From Defluviitaleaceae bacterium (GTDB lineage Bacteria > Bacillota > Clostridia > Lachnospirales > UBA5962): DNA of 30,748 nucleotides. Shown here piece by piece: positions 20,498 through 29,087 of this stretch; the first letter of the stretch is position 1; every line of letters starts with the position of its first letter. The stretch lies in the NCBI GenBank assembly GCA_009780765.1, contig WQZK01000005.1:1-30748 (forward strand). Direction: 5' to 3'. The position numbers were made by a program, and so were the translations under genes. The notes beneath the pieces are model-generated. The model did no database searches. It was not told where the DNA came from and saw nothing but the letters and a program-made list of their open reading frames with translations.

Positions 20498-20755
20498 TTA
20501 CGATTTCATCCTTTGAATATACTCAGATAAATCAGATATATTCTGAAACTTACTCTGGTCTAAATCTTCGTCCATAAACTCGAAATCATATTCATTTTCT
20601 ATCATTACAACCAAACGTATAAATTCTATGGAGCTAATATTAACTCGTGAAAAATCATCCATCTGATTATAGAAATCTTGATTTGCTTCCTTTTCTAAAA
20701 CATTTGATATCAATTCTGCTAATTTTTCCTTAATATGATTATTTTTTGCTATCAT
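20498..20755 (-). CDS. free-standing acyl/peptidyl carrier protein
   Basis: 85 residues, ATG behind GGAGGATCAG. Four-helix carrier profile with RVNISSIEFIRLV as the DSL-like motif: Ser42 is the likely phosphopantetheine site, but the usual preceding Asp is Ser41. The following ENEYDFEFMDEDL and ISDLSEYIQ fit helices II-III/IV of the family. Next to a decarboxylase and in an operon with a BtrH-like protein, it recalls butirosin BtrI, which carries an amino-acyl side chain while it is decarboxylated and elaborated. It could also present the starter acyl group to the first NRPS C domain. No ligase for loading it is visible in the window. Confidence 0.85.
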   Translation of the reverse strand: MIAKNNHIKEKLAELISNVLEKEANQDFYNQMDDFSRVNISSIEFIRLVVMIENEYDFEFMDEDLDQSKFQNISDLSEYIQRMKS

Positions 20756-20811
20756 CTGATCCTCCGCTTTATTAATTTAAGTTACGTTCGTTATGTTCAC
20801 TATGTATTAAT

Positions 20812-21585
20812 CTATCTGCAACGAACATCAAAAATTTTATACTCGTTTTTAAATTTGTATCCTAGTGCTTTCGATATTAGTAAACCATCTTCATTGGCAG
20901 AGTCTGAGCTCGGATACAGCCCCTTTTTTATACAGTTTAGCATTAGAACGGCACCGCATAAAAGCCCCAAGCCCTGCTTTTTATAACGCTTTAGAACGTT
21001 TATCTGAATTTCAATTCCATTTAAGTATCTTGAATATGAGGAAGCTCCAGCAATTATAACGTTATCATGCTTTAAGCAATAACCAAAGCCATTTTTACTA
21101 AAATCGTCGTAGTTAGTAAAAATACCTATTAAATCTTGTAACTCAACATCATTCGTCAGAGTTTCATACATCTTCTTATCTATTGGAATTACACTATCAG
21201 AAAACCTAGCATATTGATTTAACTTTTTAATATCAAACTCATTCATATGTTGAAAAGCGTATCTAGTACGCTCTTGATAACGGTATTTATATACATTTTT
21301 TATAGTGTCGCTCCATAATTCTTCTATAGGTATTATACTAAAATAATTATATTTATAATTAAGTGGTATATACTCTAAAAACATACTGCTTTCTTGTTTA
21401 TTAGGTATGCTCCCTGCTATATACTTAAAAGGGCCTACAATAATTTGTGCATATGTTGGGTTATTTGAATTGTCTACCAATCCTACACCATGATACCCGT
21501 CAAAATAAGATTTAACAAAAGTGCCATTTGTATTGCAAAAAAGTGGCTTTATCAATTCTTTTTGTTTGACATTAAGTATTTCCAT
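20812..21585 (-). CDS. GNAT-family N-acetyltransferase (PF12746-like)
   Basis: 257 residues, ATG preceded by GGGGGA inside the end of the serine hydrolase gene (14-base overlap). The C-terminal half carries the acetyl-CoA loop KRYKKQGLGLLCGAVLM (the QxxGxG/A signature), followed by SANEDGLLISKALGYKF, as usual for GNAT proteins. The N-terminal half is the less conserved extension seen in the PF12746 group of Firmicutes acetyltransferases. Likely acylates an amine on an intermediate or on the final product (tailoring or self-protection); the acceptor is unknown. Confidence 0.8.
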   Translation of the reverse strand: MEILNVKQKELIKPLFCNTNGTFVKSYFDGYHGVGLVDNSNNPTYAQIIVGPFKYIAGSIPNKQESSMFLEYIPLNYKYNYFSIIPIEELWSDTIKNVYKYRYQERTRYAFQHMNEFDIKKLNQYARFSDSVIPIDKKMYETLTNDVELQDLIGIFTNYDDFSKNGFGYCLKHDNVIIAGASSYSRYLNGIEIQINVLKRYKKQGLGLLCGAVLMLNCIKKGLYPSSDSANEDGLLISKALGYKFKNEYKIFDVRCR

Positions 21586-22723
21586 TCAACTTTCCCCCAG
21601 ACAAATTCATTACTTCTACTCTATACTTATATAATTTCATTTGAATTAACGCATCAAAAAAAGATATTTTCAATCTACCATGCCTTTTAAGCAAAAAAGT
21701 GCTAGCAATAGTATCTTGATTATTAAGTTGAATATGATACCACTTAGATAAGATAGAAAGTATCGCATTTTGCCCATTATAACTGTTTGTTAATATGGCG
21801 ATTCCGCTTTTTTTATTGGGCATAATATCCATACTTGAAAACCAGCCCCTGTTTTGTCCGCGTTGTAATATAATTTTTTCACCATGGCTATTAAATACAT
21901 AATTTCCACAACCACACCTAACTCTCCTATCAAATCGGCTTGATAAAATCGCTTTATAATTTTCGCTTAATACTTCATTTTTCTCCATATAAGCCATCAT
22001 AAAAAGGCCTAAATCATATGAACTTGTATAAAGTTCAGCAGCGGCCTTTTCTGTAAAATTATAATATGGCAACCTTTTTCCAAAGGGACTATATGGCTTT
22101 GCTAAATATCCTAAATCTTTTACATCTTCAAAATTATAAAACGTGTTATACATACCTAAAGGATGTATAACATTGTCTTTCATATAAGATTCAAAACTCT
22201 GACCCGTTACCTCCTCAATAAATAATTGGAGTAGAGTAAACCCTCCTCCTGAGTAACATAAATTTTCACCAGGCTCAACAAATACTTCAAGCTTGTATCT
22301 TTTGTCATATTGTCCATTTAAAGAATCTATTATATCAGGTGTGTTTTTTCTTGTGCCATAATAGCTCATTACAGACAACCCGGCCATGTGGTGTAAAATG
22401 CTTCGCACAGTAACACCATGAGTTGAGTATTTAGATGAAGGAAATTTCCATCTTTTTACATAATTTTCTATAGGTGAATCTATATCTATATTCTTTTTTT
22501 CACATACGTGAAGTACTCCCCAAGCCGTCAATGCTTTTGATAAAGATGAAATTTGAAAAAGTGTTTTCGAAGTAGCAGGTTCATGCTTCCTTTTATCAGC
22601 TAAGCCATACCCATTAGATGCGTAAATCTTCCCATCTTCTATAATAACTATTGACAAACCCGTTACAAATTCTTCTTTTATTATATTTGGAATTTTGTCT
22701 AATAAATCATCAAGGTTTTTCAT
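21572..22723 (-). CDS. beta-lactamase/PBP-fold serine hydrolase (cytoplasmic)
   Basis: 383 residues from the ATG at 22723, which has GATGGGTG upstream; an in-frame ATG pair at 22738 lacks a good site and lies deeper in the ROK gene. Active-site motifs: SxxK as SLSK (Ser65-Lys68 counted from the upstream ATG), YxG as CYSGGG (Tyr162), and a QRGQNRGW segment near residue 300 where the third motif is expected. HHMAGLS is also typical. No signal peptide and no membrane helices are visible. Relatives include class C-like esterases, D-amino peptidases such as colibactin ClbP, and stand-alone PBP-type thioesterases (SurE) that release or cyclise NRPS chains. In an operon that builds N-acyl-D-Asn, D-asparaginyl peptidase or trans-acting release enzyme are the leading ideas. 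ClbP-type enzymes are exported and membrane-anchored, unlike this one. Confidence 0.88.
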   Translation of the reverse strand: MKNLDDLLDKIPNIIKEEFVTGLSIVIIEDGKIYASNGYGLADKRKHEPATSKTLFQISSLSKALTAWGVLHVCEKKNIDIDSPIENYVKRWKFPSSKYSTHGVTVRSILHHMAGLSVMSYYGTRKNTPDIIDSLNGQYDKRYKLEVFVEPGENLCYSGGGFTLLQLFIEEVTGQSFESYMKDNVIHPLGMYNTFYNFEDVKDLGYLAKPYSPFGKRLPYYNFTEKAAAELYTSSYDLGLFMMAYMEKNEVLSENYKAILSSRFDRRVRCGCGNYVFNSHGEKIILQRGQNRGWFSSMDIMPNKKSGIAILTNSYNGQNAILSILSKWYHIQLNNQDTIASTFLLKRHGRLKISFFDALIQMKLYKYRVEVMNLSGGKLNGNT

Positions 22724-24020
22724 TGGTACACCCATCATAACAATACATTTCTAGAGCCTTAGCAGCAGCACCTACAGCTCCCGACTTTTCATTAAATCGC
22801 CCTAAGCGTATAAAAGTATCACTCCATAAATCTATTATAATCTTATTTTTAACCTTAGCTTTCAACTTATCAATTAGCAATTCGCTTGCATTGCTTATGC
22901 CACCCGTTATTATAATCGTTTCACAATCAAATAAATATTTTAAATTAACTATAGCTTCAGCCAGATAATCGCACATTTCATCAAAAGCCAATTCAATCTT
23001 ACATGCTTCACTTTTATTTGATAATAATAATTCGAGTCCACCTTCTTCGTAAGTGCCTCCATTTTTAATGTAATTATTTACTAAAGCTACTTGTGAAACA
23101 TACATATTTAAGCAGCCTCTTTTTCCACAAGAGCACATTTCGCCAGCAGTTTTTGCTATAAAATGTCCAATCTCACCAGCTCGACCCGTACTACCATGAT
23201 ATAATTTACCGTTTAAAATAATACCTGCACCAATGCCTGTTCCTAATGTTAGAGTAATGCTATTTTCACACCCCTTGGCACTGCCTAAATACAGCTCACC
23301 AAATGCAGCCATATTACTATCATTATCAACATACACAGGTTTATTAATTTTATCAGAAACTGCTTGCTGTATATTTAAATTATTGATATTGGGCATAAAA
23401 CATGATGAAATAAGGCAGCCTGCCTCCGAATTAACCATACCGCTTATACCAATTCCTACTCCACGTATATCTTTATCAGGTTTTAATAATTTTTTAATAC
23501 ATGATACTATAAAATCAATCATTTCATCATTAGAATTAATCTGGGGTGTTTTAATTTGATAAAATTCTTTAATTTCAGAATCTTCAAGAATTAGTACCTT
23601 TGTATTTGTGCCACCTATATCTAAGCCGATAGTAGCTATTTTGCTATCATCTTTATATGCATTAACACTATCTCTACTATATTTCACTTGAATAACAAAT
23701 ACATGAATCTCTTCATCACTATTATTTACTAAACTATGTGATGAGTTATTAGTATTTACAATCACATCCCCTGGTTTAACATTAAATATATCGTTTTGAA
23801 GCCGCATCTCACCATGGCCCTTAAATATAAAATAAACTTCCTCATTTCCAGAATGGCAATGAAAACCAATTGATGTATCTTTAGGCAATATTGCATAATC
23901 TATAAAATCAATTTGAGAATTTTCATCCCACTTCGGAAAAACTCTGGCAAATTCTATATTTCCCTTGCCCTCATGGCTTTTAACTTTCTTTTTAATAGCC
24001 TGAAAAATATTTTTATACAA
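22710..24020 (-). CDS. cupin-ROK sugar kinase fusion
   Basis: About 436 residues. TTG at 24020 chosen because GAGGTGA lies eight bases upstream; a GTG at 24029 falls within that site. Residues about 25-120 are a cupin: HCHSGNEE (two His, Glu) with PGDVIVNTNNSSH giving the later His, a plausible metal site. From about 130 comes a ROK kinase: DIGGTNTK phosphate-binding loop, VDNDSNMAA with the catalytic Asp, LGTGIGAG, GEIGH and the zinc motif CSCGKRGC. ROK kinases phosphorylate glucose, N-acetylmannosamine or kanosamine. The cupin could sense or isomerise the sugar. With the DHQ-synthase-like cyclase and HAD phosphatase it suggests a dedicated sugar-phosphate or cyclitol route. The end overlaps the serine hydrolase start. 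Confidence 0.9.
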   Translation of the reverse strand: MYKNIFQAIKKKVKSHEGKGNIEFARVFPKWDENSQIDFIDYAILPKDTSIGFHCHSGNEEVYFIFKGHGEMRLQNDIFNVKPGDVIVNTNNSSHSLVNNSDEEIHVFVIQVKYSRDSVNAYKDDSKIATIGLDIGGTNTKVLILEDSEIKEFYQIKTPQINSNDEMIDFIVSCIKKLLKPDKDIRGVGIGISGMVNSEAGCLISSCFMPNINNLNIQQAVSDKINKPVYVDNDSNMAAFGELYLGSAKGCENSITLTLGTGIGAGIILNGKLYHGSTGRAGEIGHFIAKTAGEMCSCGKRGCLNMYVSQVALVNNYIKNGGTYEEGGLELLLSNKSEACKIELAFDEMCDYLAEAIVNLKYLFDCETIIITGGISNASELLIDKLKAKVKNKIIIDLWSDTFIRLGRFNEKSGAVGAAAKALEMYCYDGCTNEKP

Positions 24021-24048
24021 TTTTCTCACCTCTAATCAAGATTACCCT

Positions 24049-25884
24049 CTATTTATAATAGATAGCTTGAGCATTCCATAGTTCATAATACTTGCCTAAT
24101 TCATCTTCAAGCAACTCCTCGTGCGAACCTGCTTGTACAATTCTTCCTTCGTGAAACACTAAAATATTTTCACACAACCTGCATGAAGACAATCTATGTG
24201 AAATACTTATTGTTGTTTTCCCTTTTGTTATATCTGAAAACTTTTGGTATAATTCAAATTCGGCTATAGGGTCTAGGGCTGCCGTTGGCTCATCAAGGAT
24301 AATTATTTCAGTATCCTTATTTAAGGCACGAGCTATGGCTATTTTTTGCTTTTCTCCGCCTGAAATTTCAATTCCGCTCTCATAAAAATCTTTATACAGA
24401 TTTGAGTCTATTCCATTTTCATATTTCTTATAATTAAACCCTACTCTTTCTAAGTTATCAATAATTTTATCTTTATCGTAAATATCATTTAATGCAATAT
24501 TATCACAAATGCTAAACGAAAAAACATTGCAATCTTGAAATACAACGGCAAATAAGCTCATATAATCTTCTTTCCTATATTCACTAACATCAATACCATT
24601 TAACAATATCTTGCCTTTTGTAGGCTTATATAGCCCGCAAAGCAACTTTATAAGTGTTGTTTTCCCGCTTCCGTTTTCTCCAACAATGGCAAGGCAATCT
24701 CTAGCGTTAATTTTAACTGTTATTCCATTTAAAGCATAGTTCTCTTGATTTGGGTATTTAAAAAATACATCTTGAAACTCAATTTCTATATTTTTTGCAT
24801 ATTCTACGTGCCTTTCGCCTAAATCTTTTTCTTCTTCTATAGACATAAAATCAAGCGTTTTTTTTATATACTCGTTGCTTGTAAATAGTGCTGCGGAAGT
24901 ATTCATAAATTGAGTAAAACCTTGAACGAATTGGTTTAAACTTTGTACATACCGTACAACTAACCCTACACTTAAATAACCCGCAATAGCTTGTATTGCT
25001 ACATATACGTATGATAAAGCTGCAATAATATGTGAAATAATACTATTTATATTATCAGATTTATAAACCAATTTAGTTACTTCATTATCAACTTTTTTAC
25101 AGTATTCATGGCTTTCTAAAAATTCGCTCTCTAAAAGATGTCTTTGGTTATATAGACGTATATCTTTTCCAGCATGATAACTTCCTAAGTATTGATTTTG
25201 ATAATATTCGGAAAACTTTATAAATGGTGTATATTTATCATAAAGATTAATTTTTTTTGTAGTAAATTTAGATGTAAATATAATACTTACCATTATTAAT
25301 GTTATAAATATTAATATAAATATTATTGAAAACAATGGCCCCATTATAGGCGTATTTCTACCAAACCAATATACTCTTTCGCCAGTGAAAAACAAGCTCA
25401 TTGTTATGGATATAGAAAAAACAATAGAAAAAAAAGCACTCGCTAGAGAAGGAAAATATATCATAATTTTTTGAATTCTTGAACCATATATGGTTTTAAC
25501 TTCTTCTATGCTCATTCTTAAATTATGTATCTCTGGGCTTTCTAATTTTTCAAATGGAATTTTACTCATTTTATTACTAATAGCCAAGTTAAATTTTTTT
25601 TCAAATTTAAACACTTTCAAATTTATAAAATATGTAAATCCATTTTTTGAAACTAGAGTAATGCCATTTACCAATAGTGCCATAATAGTAACAATAACCA
25701 GTTCATTGATAGTTCTTCTATTTAAAATTCCGTCAATTAGTATAGAAATCATATAAATATTAATAAATGGAACAATGGCAGATATAATTGCATTAAGAGT
25801 CATCAGTTGAATAAGACCCTTTTCTATTGAATTAATAAAAATAACCCCTCTACATATTAGCTTTATATCAGCAATTTTTTTCAT
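24049..25884 (-). CDS. ABC exporter, half-transporter 2
   Basis: 611 residues from the ATG at 25884, chosen because GAGGT of the previous gene's last codons is correctly spaced; a longer TTG frame would overlap the neighbour by 41 bases. The N-terminal half has several hydrophobic segments (for example residues 25-60, 155-180, 195-220, 290-320) consistent with a six-helix exporter domain. The ATPase half has Walker A GENGSGKTT, signature ISGGEKQK and Walker B IIILDEPTAALD, with the H-loop in ISHR. Its neighbour is a close structural partner, so the two likely form a heterodimer that exports the product. Same family as peptide, lipid and antibiotic exporters; no C39 peptidase domain. Confidence 0.93.
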   Translation of the reverse strand: MKKIADIKLICRGVIFINSIEKGLIQLMTLNAIISAIVPFINIYMISILIDGILNRRTINELVIVTIMALLVNGITLVSKNGFTYFINLKVFKFEKKFNLAISNKMSKIPFEKLESPEIHNLRMSIEEVKTIYGSRIQKIMIYFPSLASAFFSIVFSISITMSLFFTGERVYWFGRNTPIMGPLFSIIFILIFITLIMVSIIFTSKFTTKKINLYDKYTPFIKFSEYYQNQYLGSYHAGKDIRLYNQRHLLESEFLESHEYCKKVDNEVTKLVYKSDNINSIISHIIAALSYVYVAIQAIAGYLSVGLVVRYVQSLNQFVQGFTQFMNTSAALFTSNEYIKKTLDFMSIEEEKDLGERHVEYAKNIEIEFQDVFFKYPNQENYALNGITVKINARDCLAIVGENGSGKTTLIKLLCGLYKPTKGKILLNGIDVSEYRKEDYMSLFAVVFQDCNVFSFSICDNIALNDIYDKDKIIDNLERVGFNYKKYENGIDSNLYKDFYESGIEISGGEKQKIAIARALNKDTEIIILDEPTAALDPIAEFELYQKFSDITKGKTTISISHRLSSCRLCENILVFHEGRIVQAGSHEELLEDELGKYYELWNAQAIYYK

Positions 25885-25885
25885 A

Positions 25886-27700
25886 TTATACCTCAACTTC
25901 GTCTTTATAGTAATGGCTTTGTGCAAAAAACATCGTTTTATATATTTCGCTATTATTTAAAAGAGCTTCATGGCTGCCTTTTTCAACAATCTGGCCGTTA
26001 TTTAAAACAAATATCATATTACAAAAACTTGTGCTGGCTAGTCTATGAGATATAAAAATAGAAGTTTTATTTTCGGTCATTTCATCATATTGCATATAAA
26101 TTTTCTTTTCTATGATTGGATCTAGTGCTGCCGTAGGTTCGTCAAGTATTAAAATTTTCCCCTCTTTATACAACGACCTAGAAAGAGCCAAGCGCTGTTG
26201 TTCACCGCCTGAAAGGTTTACTGCATCATTATGTACAATTTTTATAAGATTCGTTTTCCATCTGTTTTTAAGTTTACTAACAACTTCGCTAAATCCTGTT
26301 TTTTGTGCAATTTGGTTTAACTTTGTATAATCAATTTGCTCTTCAGTTTGCATGGTTACGTTTTTTTCTATAGAAGCAGGCAAAAAATACATATCTTGAA
26401 AAACAGGTGAAAACAGGCTAAAAACATCGTTCGTGTCATAATTCTTTATGTCTTGACCATTTAATAAGATATGCCCTTCTGTAGGTTTATATAGCCCACA
26501 CATTAGTTTAATAAGAGTTGTTTTTCCGGCACCATTTTCACCTATGATAGCAACCTTTTGACCCTTACTAATCTTAAAACTTATATTTTTTAGTACAGGC
26601 TCATTACATCCTAAAAAAGTGTACGAAACGTTTACAAATTCAATTTCATATTGAGTGTCGTTTAAAGCATTGCTTAAAGTGGTTTTACTAGGTGTATTTT
26701 CTATACTTAAAAAATTACGAAAATCACAAAATTGCCTATGAATAAATAAGTATTCGTTTACAGATTCGAAAAATAACATAAAGTTTGTTGAAAATAGATT
26801 TAATGAGGCAAATAAAAATACAAAATCGCTGGCAAGCATTTCTCTAAAGAGTATTTGAAATATCAAATAAATATAAGAAATCCCATCTCTAATCAATGTC
26901 ATAATAATCGAAGATAAAGAAATTAAAAAATTTCGCTTATTTTCTTTTCTTAACCAATAAATTCGTTTTACAAACTCTTTATTAAATATTGAGTTTGTAA
27001 AACCTAGCATATCATACAAGCGTATATCCTTACCCCACTCTATTTGCCCTGTCTTATTTGTTATATAATCTAGCTTTCTATCAATAGGAATCCAATTATT
27101 TCGCTTATCGAAATACCAAGATATTCTCATTTTTTTAATATAAAACTCCACCAAAATTGGAACTGTTAACACCAGTAACAATAATGGGTTTATTCTATAA
27201 ACTACAACTGCATATATAGCAACATTTATAAAACTAGATATGATTGAAACAAAATTCATAACAATTTTTTGCGTCCCTGACATAATGTCTTCTGTTGCAT
27301 TTTTTGCTTTTTTAAAACTTTCTTGCGTCTTTGGATCTTCAATAAGTTCATAATCCATATCAACACTTTTCATATAAAGAAGCAATTCGTACTTTAATCT
27401 AATCTTTGAACCACACGAACTTACTACTTTTGCTTTGCAAATATTTAATATTATGCTAAATACAATTAATATGATCGAATAAATAGCAATATATAAAATT
27501 AAGCTGCTATACAATACAGAGTTATTTACCATCTCAACAATTGAACTAACAAACATTATAGAAACAAATGGAATAATTAAATTACAAGGAATTTGAAGCA
27601 TGCAACTAAAAAATATCCCTTTATTCCACTTCCATAAATTTCGTATCGCATATTTTAAAGTATTTAAATGTGAATACTTAATATCATTTTTTTTATTCAT
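25886..27700 (-). CDS. ABC exporter, half-transporter 1
   Basis: 604 residues; ATG overlaps the stop of the PqqD-like gene (ATGA) with GAGGG upstream. Multiple membrane segments in the first 320 residues (for example 30-55, 65-90, 155-195, 265-310). ATPase half: Walker A GENGAGKTT, signature LSGGEQQR, Walker B ILILDEPTAALD, H-loop ISHRLAS. Both halves of the transporter pair look catalytically complete. Placement directly after the BtrH-like and PqqD-like genes, and before the tailoring genes, would fit export of either the NRPS product or a processed peptide. Confidence 0.93.
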   Translation of the reverse strand: MNKKNDIKYSHLNTLKYAIRNLWKWNKGIFFSCMLQIPCNLIIPFVSIMFVSSIVEMVNNSVLYSSLILYIAIYSIILIVFSIILNICKAKVVSSCGSKIRLKYELLLYMKSVDMDYELIEDPKTQESFKKAKNATEDIMSGTQKIVMNFVSIISSFINVAIYAVVVYRINPLLLLVLTVPILVEFYIKKMRISWYFDKRNNWIPIDRKLDYITNKTGQIEWGKDIRLYDMLGFTNSIFNKEFVKRIYWLRKENKRNFLISLSSIIMTLIRDGISYIYLIFQILFREMLASDFVFLFASLNLFSTNFMLFFESVNEYLFIHRQFCDFRNFLSIENTPSKTTLSNALNDTQYEIEFVNVSYTFLGCNEPVLKNISFKISKGQKVAIIGENGAGKTTLIKLMCGLYKPTEGHILLNGQDIKNYDTNDVFSLFSPVFQDMYFLPASIEKNVTMQTEEQIDYTKLNQIAQKTGFSEVVSKLKNRWKTNLIKIVHNDAVNLSGGEQQRLALSRSLYKEGKILILDEPTAALDPIIEKKIYMQYDEMTENKTSIFISHRLASTSFCNMIFVLNNGQIVEKGSHEALLNNSEIYKTMFFAQSHYYKDEVEV

Positions 27701-27990
27701 AAATATCCCTCTAGTTGCACATCACAAATTTCTTCATTGTATAATAACCCTTCGTTTATGCACTCGTCTACAAAGCTTTGTATATCTTTTTTAAGTAGCG
27801 TTTTTTCAACGTCATATTTATCGTGTAAAATATCACATATTTCATCAACTGATTTTGAATCAACTAACATCCATATATCAGATGTTACTTCTGAAAAATC
27901 ATAACCAATACCTTCTTTAATATTAAACAAATATGCTAATCCGTCTACATACTCACATTCAAAGTCTTGATTTTTTATTATCAATATCAT
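27697..27990 (-). CDS. PqqD-like RiPP recognition element protein
   Basis: About 97 residues. Starts at a GTG-ATG pair; the second (27990) is preceded by AGGTG. FNIKEGIGYDFSEVTSDIWMLV, then EICDILHDKYDV, then DIQSFVDECINEGLL follow the PqqD-family profile: a beta-hairpin, then helices ending in D-x2-x-F-v-x-L-x-x-x-G-L. Such proteins bind leader peptides of ribosomal natural products, in lasso systems through a YxxP motif. Exactly that motif occurs in the small peptides encoded 1-3 kb upstream. It lies between the BtrH-like gene and the ABC transporter and overlaps the latter by four bases. No standard RiPP cyclase is in the window, so the modified product is unknown. Confidence 0.82.
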   Translation of the reverse strand: MILIIKNQDFECEYVDGLAYLFNIKEGIGYDFSEVTSDIWMLVDSKSVDEICDILHDKYDVEKTLLKKDIQSFVDECINEGLLYNEEICDVQLEGYL

Positions 27991-27993
27991 CAC

Positions 27994-28908
27994 CTATTCA
28001 TAATTATTTAAAAATTGATTTGCAATATTCGGCAATACTGTAGTTTTTAAGTTGTATATTAAATCATTTACTTCTTGTTCGCTTTCAACAAGTTCGTTAA
28101 TTCTTGGCAATATTCTATCAATAAAAGCAGCTTTATTAATTAATATAGCTTTATTTGCTAAATTAATAATCAATAACCACTTTGTAATATATGCTTCTAA
28201 TACGTTGCAATAATAATTTACAATATCAATGTTAAAATCTTTAGATAATTTTGAAACAATTCTATATAATCCATTATATAAAAAACTATAATTTCGCAAA
28301 CTATATATAATATTTAATTTTCCTATATCATCCATATCAATACCTAATAATTTATCAAAAAACTCCTTATGAGTGATTGGAGCAGTGATTATATTTTCTG
28401 TTAGATGTTTAAATTCTTCTAATTTGTTACCAACTCTCTCATTGTTTATCTCATGCCAAAACGACATATGGCCTGCTTTACTATGTAAATCAAGTATAAT
28501 CTCTTCGCTAAGATTTCCTTCAAATTCGGGCACATCATCAAAAACTCGATAACTTCCGTCTTTATTTTTATACTCTATTAATATTAGATGCTCTATACGG
28601 GTATGTTCTTTTAAATAAAAATGGTGGTAAGGCAAATAATAATTATCACAATTTAAAAAAACCGATACGTTTTTCTCAAGTAATGAGTCTATTGTTTCTG
28701 AAGAATGATGTCGCTTTAACCCATAAAAATTAAAAAATAAATCATTATACTGCTCTCTTAAAGTTTCATCATAAAATATTTCTCCTGTATAGGTGTTTAT
28801 ATCAATTTTAGCACACCAAATATTTAAAAAAACAACATATTCAGATATGCCTGGAAAAGCTCTTATAATTTTATCCACAAAACAATTTATCGAAAATTTT
28901 TTTTCTAT
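27994..28908 (-). CDS. BtrH/C39-like acyltransferase or peptidase candidate
   Basis: I propose an ATA start at 28908, six bases after AAGGAGAG, giving 304 residues; the first conventional start, GTG at 28878 (294 residues), has no ribosome binding site within 20 bases. The extra residues include INCF, which places a Cys (residue 9) at the start of the first helix. About 80 residues on come NYYLPYHH, then a His in RIEHLILIEY and Asp in VFDD. This layout resembles the BtrH N-terminal/papain-like fold (Cys-His-Asp). BtrH transfers an aminoacyl chain from a carrier protein to an aminoglycoside in butirosin synthesis. The C-terminal half is helical and unassigned. Stop codon abuts the PqqD-like gene. 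It may transfer the carrier-bound acyl group, or cleave or ligate the small peptides. Family assignment is by eye and tentative. Confidence 0.65.
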   Translation of the reverse strand: MEKKFSINCFVDKIIRAFPGISEYVVFLNIWCAKIDINTYTGEIFYDETLREQYNDLFFNFYGLKRHHSSETIDSLLEKNVSVFLNCDNYYLPYHHFYLKEHTRIEHLILIEYKNKDGSYRVFDDVPEFEGNLSEEIILDLHSKAGHMSFWHEINNERVGNKLEEFKHLTENIITAPITHKEFFDKLLGIDMDDIGKLNIIYSLRNYSFLYNGLYRIVSKLSKDFNIDIVNYYCNVLEAYITKWLLIINLANKAILINKAAFIDRILPRINELVESEQEVNDLIYNLKTTVLPNIANQFLNNYE

Positions 28909-28914
28909 GCTAAA

Positions 28915-28920
28915 CTCTCC
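28915..28920 (-). promoter_or_regulatory. ribosome binding site that argues for an ATA start
   Basis: GGAGAG preceded by AA. Downstream within range there is no ATG, GTG or TTG in the reading frame of the BtrH-like gene; the in-frame codon at the ideal six-base spacing is ATA. A separate ATG just upstream opens only a five-codon frame. Confidence 0.6.
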
Positions 28921-28931
28921 TTAACATTGAT

Positions 28932-28961
28932 ATTTTACCATAAACATATACCAAATTGCAA
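28932..28961 (-). promoter_or_regulatory. possible internal promoter before the BtrH-like gene
   Basis: Minus strand TTGCAA (28961-28956), 18 bases, then an extended -10 TGGTAAAAT with hexamer TAAAAT (28937-28932). Initiation would fall near 28925, just before the ribosome binding site. Spacing is one base longer than optimal and the -35 is imperfect. Confidence 0.35.
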
Positions 28962-29036
28962 TAAAAAAATCTAGTACATACTTTTATGCTAATTTCGCTA
29001 ATAATATATTTAAAGTTTTATTTTTTTGTAATTCTA

Positions 29037-29065
29037 TAGGCCTATAATGATTAATTATAGGCCTA
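29037..29065. repeat. perfect 12-bp inverted repeat (RNA hairpin)
   Basis: TAGGCCTATAAT (29037-29048), loop GATTA, then its exact reverse complement ATTATAGGCCTA (29054-29065). It starts 22 bases after the stop of the last small peptide gene. No T run follows immediately on either strand, so it is not a textbook terminator. It could protect or process the RNA upstream of the BtrH-like gene, or be a site for the LoaP protein. Confidence 0.8.
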
Positions 29066-29087
29066 CCATGTTGTTGCACTTTAATAC

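Noticed and set aside
29037..29065. Rho-independent terminator
   Set aside because: The stem is perfect but no T run follows within a few bases on either strand.
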